Source: Thainema sp966674685 (lineage in GTDB: Bacteria; Cyanobacteriota; Cyanobacteriia; Phormidesmidales; Phormidesmidaceae). Taken from it: a stretch of 64,000 nucleotides of DNA. A program made the translations under genes and the position numbers. This document shows, piece after piece, positions 44,008-52,296 of the stretch; position 1 is the stretch's first letter, and each line of letters starts with the position of its first letter. The notes beneath the pieces are model-generated. The model worked only from the letters and a program-made list of their open reading frames with translations, did no database searches and had not been told where the DNA came from. Location: the NCBI GenBank assembly GCA_966674685.1, contig CBKWJC010000022.1, forward strand, positions 1 through 64,000, in the 5' to 3' direction.

Positions 44008-45829
44008 CGTTATTCACATGTTCATCATCATCAGAGTCACGAAGCGAAAGCAGTTCTTCTTGAGCTATCTTATAGTTTCCTATAGCATCCTCATTAATAG
44101 AAACTGTAGAATAAAAGCTAATGGGATTTGCTTGAATAATTATTTGTTGTTCTGGCTCATCTCCCAAGATTATATGATCTCCATTTGCCAAAAACTGAGC
44201 TATTGCAAGAATACGTTTTGACCATTCAGGGTTCCACCATCCTTTACATAGATCCTTACGACGGGAGCTAATTTTGCTTTTTTGTAGAGGTTGTCCTTCC
44301 ATGTCTGATAGTTGAACACGTACAGTGAGAATTACAGAAGGACTATATAGATGCAGGTGTTCTAAATTGACTGAAAACACAGGTGCAAGATGATACCAGT
44401 ATCTTTCTGATGAGAGTTTGTATTTCCTGTGATTGCAAACTGTTATGGGACTAGCTTTGGAGCCATCAAGTTTCACATAGCTGAGTTTATTTTTGGTCAG
44501 TAAATCTGATGGAAAGTAAAACAATTTAGATTCTTCACAATACTTTAGCCCTTTCTCATGGCATTTTGCTTGTAAAGATTTTTTTATTAGCTCTGCAATT
44601 AAATTTTCCGAATTTACACCATAAACTTTCATGTTTGTCTCCCAAGCCTTTCCTTCCGAAAAAACAATGCCAAGTTTTGACTTCGTTTCTTCGCTCGGAT
44701 GAAAAAAGGAAAGAAATCTATTAGAAGACCTTTCTTTTCGGAATGGCCATTTTAAACTAATATCACTGAGTAATTCTTGCTCAAAAAAACTTGTCCTTGA
44801 CTCGAATCTATAAATGATTTTGGGTATCACTTTGATGGCAAAACAGTTTGAATGTAGTGTCTCTGCTTCATCTAACACTACATCTTTGCCTAAAAATGAT
44901 TCAACAGATAAAGTTCGACCATAAGAGATTGGCTTTGGACAATTATTCTTTTTTAATCTTGTAAGTAATTTACTGAGTCCCTTTGCCCAATTTGTCTCAA
45001 ATGATATAAAAGTCAAAGCCTTTGTTTGACTGTCTAATTTTTGAATTGGGAAGTCATCTAAGCGTAATGGAATAACAAAATCTTTAGAGTGCGTTGTATC
45101 CATGCCAACTGCAATATTTCTTTGCATGGTAATATCTGAATCATCAAGACTTGTATTAGAAAAAAGAGCAATCATGCAAAATATTCTATCTCTAATAGCA
45201 TGATTTATATCATCAGGAAATTCATCTACTAGAGACTCACTAAGATGCTTATTCCATATACGATAGCCCTCGGCTGTTAATTTGCGGGTGAGCCAATCTG
45301 CAAGAACAAAATCTTGAGGTGTATAACTAATTAAAACATGCTCACGATCTAAGGATTTGTTTAAGCCTTCTTGTGTAATCAGAAAATTAGGGGGGAATAT
45401 CGCTGAATGATTTTTTTTGAGTTCTGGATACTTTGTATCTAACAAAAGTCGTAAGCGTTCAAGTCCAAATATTTTAAGCTGCCAGCCGTAGGTCTGTTCT
45501 ATCTTTTCAATCCATGAATCTCTTTGTGTTGCTGTAGGTTGTTTGGTTGTCATAAAAACAAGTTCATGACATGTATGACCATTTCTTTGGATCTTTTTAG
45601 CATCTTCTGCTAACTTAGCTTGCCAATCTTCGCGGACGCTGTAAGCAAATATAGTAACCTGATTTGTACTACAACTGACGTGTATAGCATCTCGCCCTTT
45701 ATCACTAAATCCACCAAGAGGTTCTATCGCTGGATAATCTTCTAACGCCATTAAGTCATGACAAAGACGTTCAAAATCAGAATAATCCGTTACTTGTTCA
45801 AGGCAGTAGATGGTTAAATTGGGTGCCAT
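44000..45829 (-). CDS. Mrr-like REase - TIR - APAZ effector partner of short pAgo
   Basis: A three-part protein of 609-613 residues (numbers below count from a GTG at 45841; the ATG at 45829 follows GGATAGG and is preferred). Domain 1 (about 8-135) is restriction-endonuclease-like: DFERLCHDL, GGFSDKGRDAIH with Asp51, FAYSVREDWQAKL, ELVFMTTKQ and GWQLKIFGLERLRLLL. Domain 2 (about 167-298) is TIR: HVLISYTPQDFVLADWL to NWAKGLSKLLTRLKK. Domain 3 (about 305-600) is APAZ, with SSRRKDLCKGWWNPEWSKRIL near its end. The TIR has Asn242 (QRNIAV) where SPARTA TIRs have catalytic Glu (KELAV-type). Activity as NADase is therefore doubtful, and the N-terminal domain is the likelier effector. The C-terminus is acidic. 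Confidence 0.9.
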   Translation of the reverse strand: MAPNLTIYCLEQVTDYSDFERLCHDLMALEDYPAIEPLGGFSDKGRDAIHVSCSTNQVTIFAYSVREDWQAKLAEDAKKIQRNGHTCHELVFMTTKQPTATQRDSWIEKIEQTYGWQLKIFGLERLRLLLDTKYPELKKNHSAIFPPNFLITQEGLNKSLDREHVLISYTPQDFVLADWLTRKLTAEGYRIWNKHLSESLVDEFPDDINHAIRDRIFCMIALFSNTSLDDSDITMQRNIAVGMDTTHSKDFVIPLRLDDFPIQKLDSQTKALTFISFETNWAKGLSKLLTRLKKNNCPKPISYGRTLSVESFLGKDVVLDEAETLHSNCFAIKVIPKIIYRFESRTSFFEQELLSDISLKWPFRKERSSNRFLSFFHPSEETKSKLGIVFSEGKAWETNMKVYGVNSENLIAELIKKSLQAKCHEKGLKYCEESKLFYFPSDLLTKNKLSYVKLDGSKASPITVCNHRKYKLSSERYWYHLAPVFSVNLEHLHLYSPSVILTVRVQLSDMEGQPLQKSKISSRRKDLCKGWWNPEWSKRILAIAQFLANGDHIILGDEPEQQIIIQANPISFYSTVSINEDAIGNYKIAQEELLSLRDSDDDEHVNNDE

Positions 45830-46007
45830 TGTTTTTTGCACCTATCCTAAAGTGGTATCTTCGTATTAATTAGGAGACATGGTAACATCAAATCAAATAT
45901 TAGGTTTAATCCTAAGCATTGAGAACATGGTCACTTCGGCCAGTCAGTGCAGATTGAGGACTGGTATTAGTGTATTGCCGTTGTACAGGATTGGGAAATA
46001 ACCATAC

Positions 46008-46250
46008 CTACGCTGACTCAGAAATGATTTTGGCGTTTAGCAATGTAAAAATTCGGTCTAACTCCAAGATTCCAGTCAGCTCGACCTCTTCATCAGAGGT
46101 TAAACCCGCTTCCCGCTGCTTTTCATTCAAGCCTTCTAATCTAGCTTGCAAAGGCTCACTAAACTTGAATAAATAAAGCCCTCTAACAGTCTGCATTTGA
46201 ATGCCTGCATCAATAAACGACGATGGCTGAATCATCAATTGTGCATCCAT
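46008..46250 (-). CDS. Small hypothetical protein
   Basis: A product of about 80 residues starting MDAQLMIQPSSFIDAGIQ. The C-terminal part (FSEPLQARLEGLNEKQREAGLTSDEEVELTGILELDRIFTLLNAK) has the look of short cyanobacterial helical proteins with an 'LTPEE.AEL.GI.ELDRIFT..NA' ending, often found beside toxin-antitoxin-like genes. The frame is open upstream to 46367, but AAGGG just before the ATG at 46250 favours this start. Possibly a small regulator or antitoxin-like protein; this is a guess from context only. Confidence 0.5.
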   Translation of the reverse strand: MDAQLMIQPSSFIDAGIQMQTVRGLYLFKFSEPLQARLEGLNEKQREAGLTSDEEVELTGILELDRIFTLLNAKIISESA

Positions 46251-46447
46251 TGCCCTTATCTCCCTTGCTGTTTTCATGAAGACCATTACTTCAACTATGG
46301 CATGGACATCATGAACTGCTGCTGAAAAAGCACGCAAGCATCGAGAATCCAATCCGGTTTGCTTCAACCGCTCAAAAGGCGATGAAAACCTACTATGGTT
46401 TAGTTACTGTCTGTCAAATCTCCGATACTGCAATTGCTTGAATTGTT

Positions 46448-46873
46448 ATGCCCTCTAGAGATGCCATTCATGATCCGGTAAAAGCTGCCCTGCAACAAGA
46501 TGGATGGACAATCACCGATGATCCCTATGTGATCTCCTACGGAGAGCGATTTTTGTTTGTAGACTTGGGTATAGCTGGACGGTTTATTGGAGCTGAGCGC
46601 GACAACTACCGAATTGCCATTGAGATCAAGGAACTGCGAGGCAAATCACCCATTGCCGAACTGGAACAAGCTATTGGCCAATATATGCTCTATCGGCTTC
46701 TCCTAGCACAGGTTGATCCAGAACGGGGTCTCTATTTAGCAGTCAGTGCCCAGGTCTATGACGAGCTATTTCGAGAACCAATCGGGGAACTGGTAATTCG
46801 AGATTTGCCGCTCAATCTGTTAGTTGTGGATGTTGAGACTGTTGAGGTGAAACAATGGATACCGCCACTTTGA
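46448..46873 (+). CDS. xisH: XisH family protein (fdxN element excision controlling factor)
   Basis: A 141-residue XisH protein with the family's opening PSRDAIHDPVKAALQQDGWTITDDPYVI and a PD-(D/E)xK nuclease-like core (FVDLGIAG..AIEIKELRG, in which EIK is the catalytic-looking triad). XisH was first described with XisI as needed for fdxN element excision in heterocysts, but most cyanobacterial pairs are found away from such elements and their role is not known. It overlaps xisI by 19 bases. Confidence 0.92.
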   Translation: MPSRDAIHDPVKAALQQDGWTITDDPYVISYGERFLFVDLGIAGRFIGAERDNYRIAIEIKELRGKSPIAELEQAIGQYMLYRLLLAQVDPERGLYLAVSAQVYDELFREPIGELVIRDLPLNLLVVDVETVEVKQWIPPL

Positions 46874-47175
46874 GAGACACAGTCAAACAAGTGCTCAGCG
46901 AGTATGCCCGCTTAACGCCATCCCACGGGCAAATTCGACTCGATACCGTTTTCGACGACACTCAGGATCGCTATGCCCTGATGCAGACAGGCTGGAGCCA
47001 GGGACGAAGGGTGCGGGGCAACCTGATCTATATAACCCTGCAAAATGACCGGATTTACCTGGAATATGACGGTATGGAGCAGGGCATTACCCAAGACTTA
47101 ATTGATCGAGGCGTTCCCTCTGAGCAGATCGTTCTAGCCTTCCTGCCAGAAGCCCCCCTCGCTCTGGCCGTATAA
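46855..47175 (+). CDS. xisI: XisI family protein
   Basis: A 106-residue XisI protein: DTVKQVLSEYARLTPSHGQIRLDTVFDDTQDRYALMQTGW and the C-terminal DLIDRGVPSEQIVLAFL are family marks. It is translated from an ATG inside the end of xisH. The pair lies about 600 bases from the start of the Argonaute operon on the opposite strand and is probably part of the same accessory stretch. Confidence 0.92.
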   Translation: MDTATLRDTVKQVLSEYARLTPSHGQIRLDTVFDDTQDRYALMQTGWSQGRRVRGNLIYITLQNDRIYLEYDGMEQGITQDLIDRGVPSEQIVLAFLPEAPLALAV

Positions 47176-47233
47176 ACTCCGTAGGTTGAGGTCGCGCTTT
47201 GCTAATGCTGTTAGCGAAATATTGTGTTGCAAC

Positions 47234-47325
47234 CTTTTCCCTCTCCCAAGACTGAAAGAGGCACTTTGAAGATTTGGCTCCCCTGCTCCCAATTTGGGAG
47301 TAGGGGTTGGGGGAAGAGGGCAAAA
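47234..47325. repeat. Cyanobacterial CCCTCTCCC-type repeat, copy 1
   Basis: CCCTCTCCCAAGACTGAAAG at the left and GGGGGAAGAGGGCAAAA at the right bracket the small hairpin CTCCCAATTTGGGAG. Similar text occurs at 49122-49212 and 52534-52580. Confidence 0.6.
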
Positions 47326-47380
47326 CTCGAAACGTCAGGAGTTCGCCAACAGGATTCGTGTTGCTTAACCAACTTATGAT

Positions 47381-49132
47381 CTATGGCAACGGCGTCATCA
47401 TTAACTGCTGTTGCTGCTCTTGCTCCATCTGCTGCTGTTCCATCTGCAACTGCTGCTGAATCTGCGTTACCGCTTCCACCGTCTCCAATGCCGTCGCTTG
47501 CTCTGGATTAATCGCCAATGCCGCTTGCAGTGCCGCTAGCGCCTCGTCATACCGCTCAAGCTGCGCCAGCACCACCCCTTTCCCCGTCAGCGCCTCCGCA
47601 TTCGTCGGGTCAATTTCCAGCGCCCGATCATAGGCAAGCAGCGCATCCGCATACTGCTTCAGCGACAGCAGTGCCGCCCCCCGGTTAAACCAGCCCTGAG
47701 CCGACTCCGGATCGAGCGCAATCGCCTGATCCGCCGAAGTCAGCGCCTCATCAAATTGCCCCAGCAGCCACAGCACCACGCTGCGGTTGGCCCAGGTTTG
47801 CGCCCGATTCGGGTCAACCCTCAGCGACTCGTCATAGGCATCCAGGGCCGCCTCATACTGCAAAATCGTCCGATAAATCACGCCGCGATTAAACCAGGCC
47901 AGCGCTAGTTCTGGATTCAGCTCCAGCGCCTGTTCTGTATCTTGCAGCGCCTCATCATAGCGTTCCAGATACCAGTAAATCACCGCCCGATGATTGTAGG
48001 CTTCCGCAAAATCCGGCTTGATCCCCACTGCCCGATTAATCGCCGCCAGCGCCTCCTCATACTGAGCCAACCCCGTCAGCGCAATGCTGCGCTCATTCCA
48101 GGCATTAGCCTGATCGTTCACCTTCCACTGAATATCGCCCTGAACCGCTGCCACGCAGGCCGCCAGAGCAGGTTCATACTGCTTCAGCCGATTCAGCAGC
48201 GTACACTGACCCAGCAGCGCCAGCGAATAGTCCGGCTTAATTTCCACCGCCCGATTGTAGGAGGTCAGCGCCTCCTGATTGCGGCGCAGTTTCTCCAACA
48301 CCTGCCCCTGCGACGCCCAGGTCAGCGCATTATTCGGATCAATACTAATCGCCTGGTCATAGGCCGCGATCGCAGCATCATATTTTTCCGCTGCCGTCAG
48401 CGCCCGTCCCTGATGCGTCCAGGCAATCGCCGCCGTTTCGTTGCCCCAGTTGCCGTTGCCATCCAGCGCCGCCTGACAACTTGAGATCGCACCTGGATAA
48501 TCCTGTAATTCCACCAGCGTGGCACAGCGATAGGCCAGCGTCAGCGAATCCTCCGGCTCCAGCAGCAGCGTCCGGTCGTAGGCAATCAGCGCCTGCTCAT
48601 ACTGCCCCGCCTGGGCCAAAATCACGCCCCGATTAAACCAGGCCAGTACGGGCGAACGCCCGCCCCAGTTGCCATTCACCCGCAGCGCGTCGTTACAGGA
48701 ATCCAGCGCCGTCTCATTATTATCCAACGCCGCAAATGCCACACAGCGATAGGTAATCGCCAGTGAATTCTCCGGGTCAAACTCCAGCGCTCGGTCAGCA
48801 GATGCGATCGCATCTGGAAACGCCTGCATCTTCAGCAAAATGCCGCTCCGCTCCGCCCACACATTCGACTCCTCCGGCTCAATCACCAACGCTTGCTCAC
48901 AGGCTTTCAGCGCATCCTCAAACAAATCCGCATCCGCCGACAACCGACAGAGATCAAACCAATAATCAAAATCCTCCAGATTCTCAAACGTCTCTTGGGC
49001 AGACGTCGGCGTCGCCAGCGTGATAGTGGTGGCAAGTGCGATCGCAGCAGGCAGCAGTCGCGATCGGAATTTGGCAAGTGCGATCGCGGATTCGACCCAC
49101 CGTAAAAAACTTGAAGAACCTGTGGCCCTCAT
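47381..49132 (-). CDS. Secreted or periplasmic TPR protein
   Basis: A protein of about 583 residues with a signal peptide (SRLLPAAIALATTITLATPTSAQ, end near residue 48 of the product) and about 14 tetratricopeptide repeats, e.g. ALAWFNRGVIYRTILQYEAALDAYDESLRVDPNRAQTWANRSVVL. TPR arrays form protein-binding surfaces; the partner is unknown. The end is a Gln/Met-rich tail. The frame is open to 49228, but those residues are coded by the repeat at 49122-49212; the ATG at 49132 lies at the edge of that element. The 34-residue repeats are quite regular, with near-identical DNA in places. Confidence 0.88.
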   Translation of the reverse strand: MRATGSSSFLRWVESAIALAKFRSRLLPAAIALATTITLATPTSAQETFENLEDFDYWFDLCRLSADADLFEDALKACEQALVIEPEESNVWAERSGILLKMQAFPDAIASADRALEFDPENSLAITYRCVAFAALDNNETALDSCNDALRVNGNWGGRSPVLAWFNRGVILAQAGQYEQALIAYDRTLLLEPEDSLTLAYRCATLVELQDYPGAISSCQAALDGNGNWGNETAAIAWTHQGRALTAAEKYDAAIAAYDQAISIDPNNALTWASQGQVLEKLRRNQEALTSYNRAVEIKPDYSLALLGQCTLLNRLKQYEPALAACVAAVQGDIQWKVNDQANAWNERSIALTGLAQYEEALAAINRAVGIKPDFAEAYNHRAVIYWYLERYDEALQDTEQALELNPELALAWFNRGVIYRTILQYEAALDAYDESLRVDPNRAQTWANRSVVLWLLGQFDEALTSADQAIALDPESAQGWFNRGAALLSLKQYADALLAYDRALEIDPTNAEALTGKGVVLAQLERYDEALAALQAALAINPEQATALETVEAVTQIQQQLQMEQQQMEQEQQQQLMMTPLP

Positions 49133-49212
49133 CCCCAACCCTTCTCCCACAGGAGAAGGAAGTCTCCTCAAAGTCCCTCTCCTGCGGGAGAGGGATTTAG
49201 GGTGAGGGCCAC
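49122..49212. repeat. CCCTCTCCC-type repeat with perfect 10-bp ends, copy 2
   Basis: The element starts GTGGCCCTCA and ends TGAGGGCCAC, exact inverted repeats. Inside are the hairpins CTTCTCCCACAGGAGAAG and CCCTCTCCTGCGGGAGAGGG. It covers the start region of the TPR gene, so it may have supplied or disturbed its translation start. Confidence 0.75.
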
Positions 49213-49351
49213 ACGCGCCAAATCGCATAACAAGGATCTCTTCAGCTTCAAAATCGTATCAAAATCTAGCAAATTCAATAATTTGCCTAACGTAGACTCT
49301 ATCCTAAGCAATAAGGGGTTTTCAGGATTCAGCAAGCAAAATTGACACAAC

Positions 49352-50716
49352 ATGATCATGCGTAACGTATTCAGCCTCGCGCCTTGCGTCAAACCCTCAA
49401 ACCGGAATTGTGTTACCACGATACAGCGACACAATCCTTGTCTGAGCTTGCCAGTTGCGATCGCACTCACCAGCAGTTTTCTTATTCTCGCTAACCAGCC
49501 CACTTGGGCCGCCAACCGCCGCGATGTAGCTCAGCTCCTCGCCACCCGCCAGTGCTCCAACTGCAATCTGCGCGAAGCCCAACTGCGAGGAGCCTATCTA
49601 CGTCAGGCCAATCTGCGACGTGCTGACCTGCGCGATGCCGATTTGAACGGAGCCGATTTGCAGGGTGCGTACCTGCGCGAAGCCGATCTGCGCGGAGCCG
49701 ACCTCCGCAACGCTAATCTAGAAAACGCCAACCTAGATGGCGCACAGCTCGAAGGCGCACTCCTGGCCAACACCATCATCGACGATCGCACGTTACTGGC
49801 CGATCGCTGGGAAACCGTGCGCGACATCGTCACCAACGGCGCACAGGGCCGCGATTTGCAGGAAGCCGACCTGGCCGGAGCCAACCTAGATGGAGCCGAC
49901 TTACGAGGAGCCAATCTAACAGGCGCAAACCTAGAAGCTGCCACGTTTGAAGGCGCGTACCTAGCTGGCAGCAACCTGAACGAAACCAATCTGGAAGAGT
50001 CCGATTTCTTCATTGCCGACCTCCGCAGCACCAGCATCAGCCAGTCCAACCTCGCCGACGCCAGCTTCCGAGCCGCTGATTTACGGAATAGTGACTTAAC
50101 CGAGGCCAACCTGGACACCGCCGATTTTCAGCTCGCCTATCTCGATAGCGTCAGCCTGCTCGGAGCCAATCTGGAAGACGCTGACTTCACCGGAGCCTAT
50201 CTGACCAACGCCAACCTGAGTAGCGCCATCCTGGAAGACACCATCTTTTTCATTGCCGATGTCCGCAATGCTAATCTCAGCGACGCCATCCTCGAAGGTG
50301 CTGAGCTACGTGGCGCAGACTTCAGCGGCACCACCCTCTCCGCTGCCAACTTGCAGAACACTGATCCAGAAGGCATTCGTCTCCGCGATGCCGACCTTGA
50401 AGGCTCTGATCTCAGCGACCTCAATCTGAGCGGAGCCGACCTCAGCGGCAACAACCTGCGGGGCGCAAACTTGTCTGATACCAACTTGACCGGGGCCAAT
50501 CTCAGCAACGCTGATTTGACGGGTGCCAACCTGAGTAGCACCAATTTAGAAGGAGCCAACCTAGAAGGAGCCAACCTGACCAACGTTAATCTTGAGGCTG
50601 CCGATTTAACCGAAGCCAACTTACTGGGTACTACCCTACAGGGTGTCCGCTACGACGCTTCAACCAACCTCTGCGACACCGTTCTACCCGACGGCAGCCA
50701 ACATAGCTGTCCTTAG
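49352..50716 (+). CDS. Exported pentapeptide-repeat protein
   Basis: A 454-residue protein with a signal peptide (about 25-52, ending near PTWAAN), then about 70 pentapeptide repeats of the A(D/N)LXX type in two blocks. A non-repeat insert of about 35 residues (IDDRTLLADRWETVRDIV) lies near residue 150. Such repeats fold as a right-handed quadrilateral beta-helix. A short C-terminal cap has Cys residues (NLCDTVLPDGSQHSCP). The role is unknown; thylakoid-lumen or periplasmic structural roles are known for cyanobacterial relatives. Start ATG at 49352 or 49358. Confidence 0.9.
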   Translation: MIMRNVFSLAPCVKPSNRNCVTTIQRHNPCLSLPVAIALTSSFLILANQPTWAANRRDVAQLLATRQCSNCNLREAQLRGAYLRQANLRRADLRDADLNGADLQGAYLREADLRGADLRNANLENANLDGAQLEGALLANTIIDDRTLLADRWETVRDIVTNGAQGRDLQEADLAGANLDGADLRGANLTGANLEAATFEGAYLAGSNLNETNLEESDFFIADLRSTSISQSNLADASFRAADLRNSDLTEANLDTADFQLAYLDSVSLLGANLEDADFTGAYLTNANLSSAILEDTIFFIADVRNANLSDAILEGAELRGADFSGTTLSAANLQNTDPEGIRLRDADLEGSDLSDLNLSGADLSGNNLRGANLSDTNLTGANLSNADLTGANLSSTNLEGANLEGANLTNVNLEAADLTEANLLGTTLQGVRYDASTNLCDTVLPDGSQHSCP

Positions 50717-50719
50717 CCC

Positions 50720-50760
50720 AAAGCAAAAAGCGGGGTGCTGAGCACCCCGCTTTTTGCTTT
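50720..50760. terminator. Bidirectional terminator between pentapeptide-repeat gene and exoD
   Basis: Arms 50720-50739 and 50741-50760 are perfectly complementary. A GC-rich stem is flanked by A- and T-rich arms (AAAGCAAAAAG / CTTTTTGCTTT). It lies between two convergent genes and would work for both. Confidence 0.85.
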
Positions 50761-50770
50761 GAGTTATTGA

Positions 50771-51427
50771 CTATATCAATTCTCTGAGCTGTTCAACTGC
50801 AGCCATTCCGCCCCAGAAGAAGGCAATGTGAACCGCAACAGATAAAGTCAGCGCAACGACTCCCAGCGTCAACCCACCAATACTGATAAATCCGTCATCA
50901 TCCAGCAGACCAAACCCCATGACGAAAATGCTGAAGGCTGGAGCCGTGTTGGTCAGCGGCAAGGGGCTAATCATGGAAATCGAGAGAATTGCGATCGCAA
51001 TTCCTAAAACAAGCTGACCTGTGCGGCCCTTACAGATGGCACTCAGGCGCGGACGCGAAATCATTTCAATTCGCTGTAGCCAGGGAACTCCAGCCTTGAT
51101 AACCTTTTGAATTTGAGTGAGTTCAAAACTGCGATCGCGCCACTTTTCAGGTAGCCAGGGTCGCTCTCGTCCCATCGCAAGCTGAACCGCTAACACCAGC
51201 ATGACAACCCCAAACGGAATCGAATAACCCGGTGCTGGAATTGGCAAAGCAGACGGCAGCGACAAACAGACAAACAGAAAACCAAACGTGCGTTCTCCTG
51301 CTAAATCTAAAATGTCGCGGAGGCGAACGCGCGGCTCCGATTTCTCCATCGCGGATTCATTTGTAACCGGACGAACCGGGGCCACCTCAAAAAAATACTG
51401 CTGAAGTTCCGCAGAAAGCCTAGCCAT
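50771..51427 (-). CDS. exoD: ExoD family membrane protein (exopolysaccharide synthesis)
   Basis: A product of about 218 residues. The ExoD domain begins VRLRDILDLAGERTFGFLFVCLSLPSALPIPAPGYSIPFGVVML and contains ERPWLPEKWRDR, then several transmembrane helices (LVLGIAIAILSISMISPLPL, LGVVALTLSVAVHIAFFWGG). ExoD mutants of rhizobia are altered in exopolysaccharide and alkali tolerance; the molecular activity is unknown. The start at 51427 is preferred; the open frame upstream to 51580 is coded by spacer and palindrome. Confidence 0.87.
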   Translation of the reverse strand: MARLSAELQQYFFEVAPVRPVTNESAMEKSEPRVRLRDILDLAGERTFGFLFVCLSLPSALPIPAPGYSIPFGVVMLVLAVQLAMGRERPWLPEKWRDRSFELTQIQKVIKAGVPWLQRIEMISRPRLSAICKGRTGQLVLGIAIAILSISMISPLPLTNTAPAFSIFVMGFGLLDDDGFISIGGLTLGVVALTLSVAVHIAFFWGGMAAVEQLRELI

Positions 51428-51551
51428 AAATTGCCAACTTTGAATGGTACGAAATGTTAATTCGCTCCACTTTATCAGGTTTCCCTCTGGAGCCGTGAGT
51501 GAAATCACGGGATCTTTATCGCAAATTTGCATAGCCTTATATCGCGTACCG

Positions 51552-51608
51552 AAACCCAAAGGGAGATTGTGTCGCTGCATCGCAGCGACACAATCTCCCT
51601 TTGGGTTT
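51552..51608. repeat. Perfect 27-bp inverted repeat between dedA-like gene and exoD
   Basis: Arms 51552-51578 and 51582-51608 are exact complements around ATC. On the minus strand it follows the DedA gene at 51642 by about 35 bases, so it may act as terminator. The right flank ends GTGTAGGTATGAG, resembling the family B edge at 55935-55946. Confidence 0.65.
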
Positions 51609-51641
51609 GGAATAAGCTAGGTGTAGGTATGAGCCGCTAAA

Positions 51642-52241
51642 CTATTCTCGGTTGCGGCGTCGAATCACCCAAATTACTGCCCAGATGATTAAGCTGACAA
51701 GCACAATTTTGGAAATTGGCCCCAGATATTCTTCAACTCGTGTGTAGTTTTCGCCCAGAAGGTAGCCCAGATAGGTCAGTAGCACTGTCCACAGCAGCGT
51801 ACCAATGGTTGAGTAAATGAAAAACGGCAGAAAAGGCATATTATAGGTGCCCGCCGGGATTGAGATCAGTGTACGAACGCCTGGAACTAGCCGACAGAGC
51901 AACACGGTTCGACCACCATACTGATCAAACCAGCCCTTCGCTCGATCCATATCTCGCACAGACAACCCGGCCCACTTGCCATATTTTTCTGTCAAGTAGC
52001 GCAGGCGCTTACCGCCCAGCCACATTCCAGCTACATACCACAGCACCGCGCCAAGCAGCGTACCCACAACACCCGCAGTGACAGCCGGAACGGCCTGCAT
52101 TTCTCCTTGCGCGATCGCAAATCCAGCCAGCGGCATAATCAGCTCTGATGGAATAGGTGGAAACAGGTTTTCCAAAAACATCAAAAAGCCAATGCCAAAG
52201 TAACCCAACGTCGTGATAATTTCTGTGACCCAATCTGCCAT
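51642..52241 (-). CDS. DedA family membrane protein
   Basis: A 199-residue membrane protein. The N-terminal helix is followed by the family motif FLENLFPPIPSELIMPLAGF (about 22-41), then F/G-rich helices with the conserved GRTVLLCRLVPGVRTLISIPAG motif. About five membrane helices are visible, the last near ISKIVLVSLIIWAVIWVI. DedA proteins act as lipid flippases/transporters (undecaprenyl phosphate, or phosphatidylethanolamine in some). The basic tail RRRNRE is cytosolic. No operon partner. Confidence 0.93.
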   Translation of the reverse strand: MADWVTEIITTLGYFGIGFLMFLENLFPPIPSELIMPLAGFAIAQGEMQAVPAVTAGVVGTLLGAVLWYVAGMWLGGKRLRYLTEKYGKWAGLSVRDMDRAKGWFDQYGGRTVLLCRLVPGVRTLISIPAGTYNMPFLPFFIYSTIGTLLWTVLLTYLGYLLGENYTRVEEYLGPISKIVLVSLIIWAVIWVIRRRNRE

Positions 52242-52296
52242 ATGTATTGCTTTACTCTGCTGAGAATGTTGGATTTATTACGAGTCAGTAGGTTGG

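Noticed and set aside
47381..49132. Regular DNA repeats as a possible satellite or CRISPR
   Set aside because: The periodicity is 102 bases, matching 34-residue TPR units in one coding frame.
49603..50619. Two long open frames antisense to the pentapeptide-repeat gene
   Set aside because: Their repetitive Ser/Ala/Arg/Leu products are the direct complement of the A(D/N)LXX repeat code.
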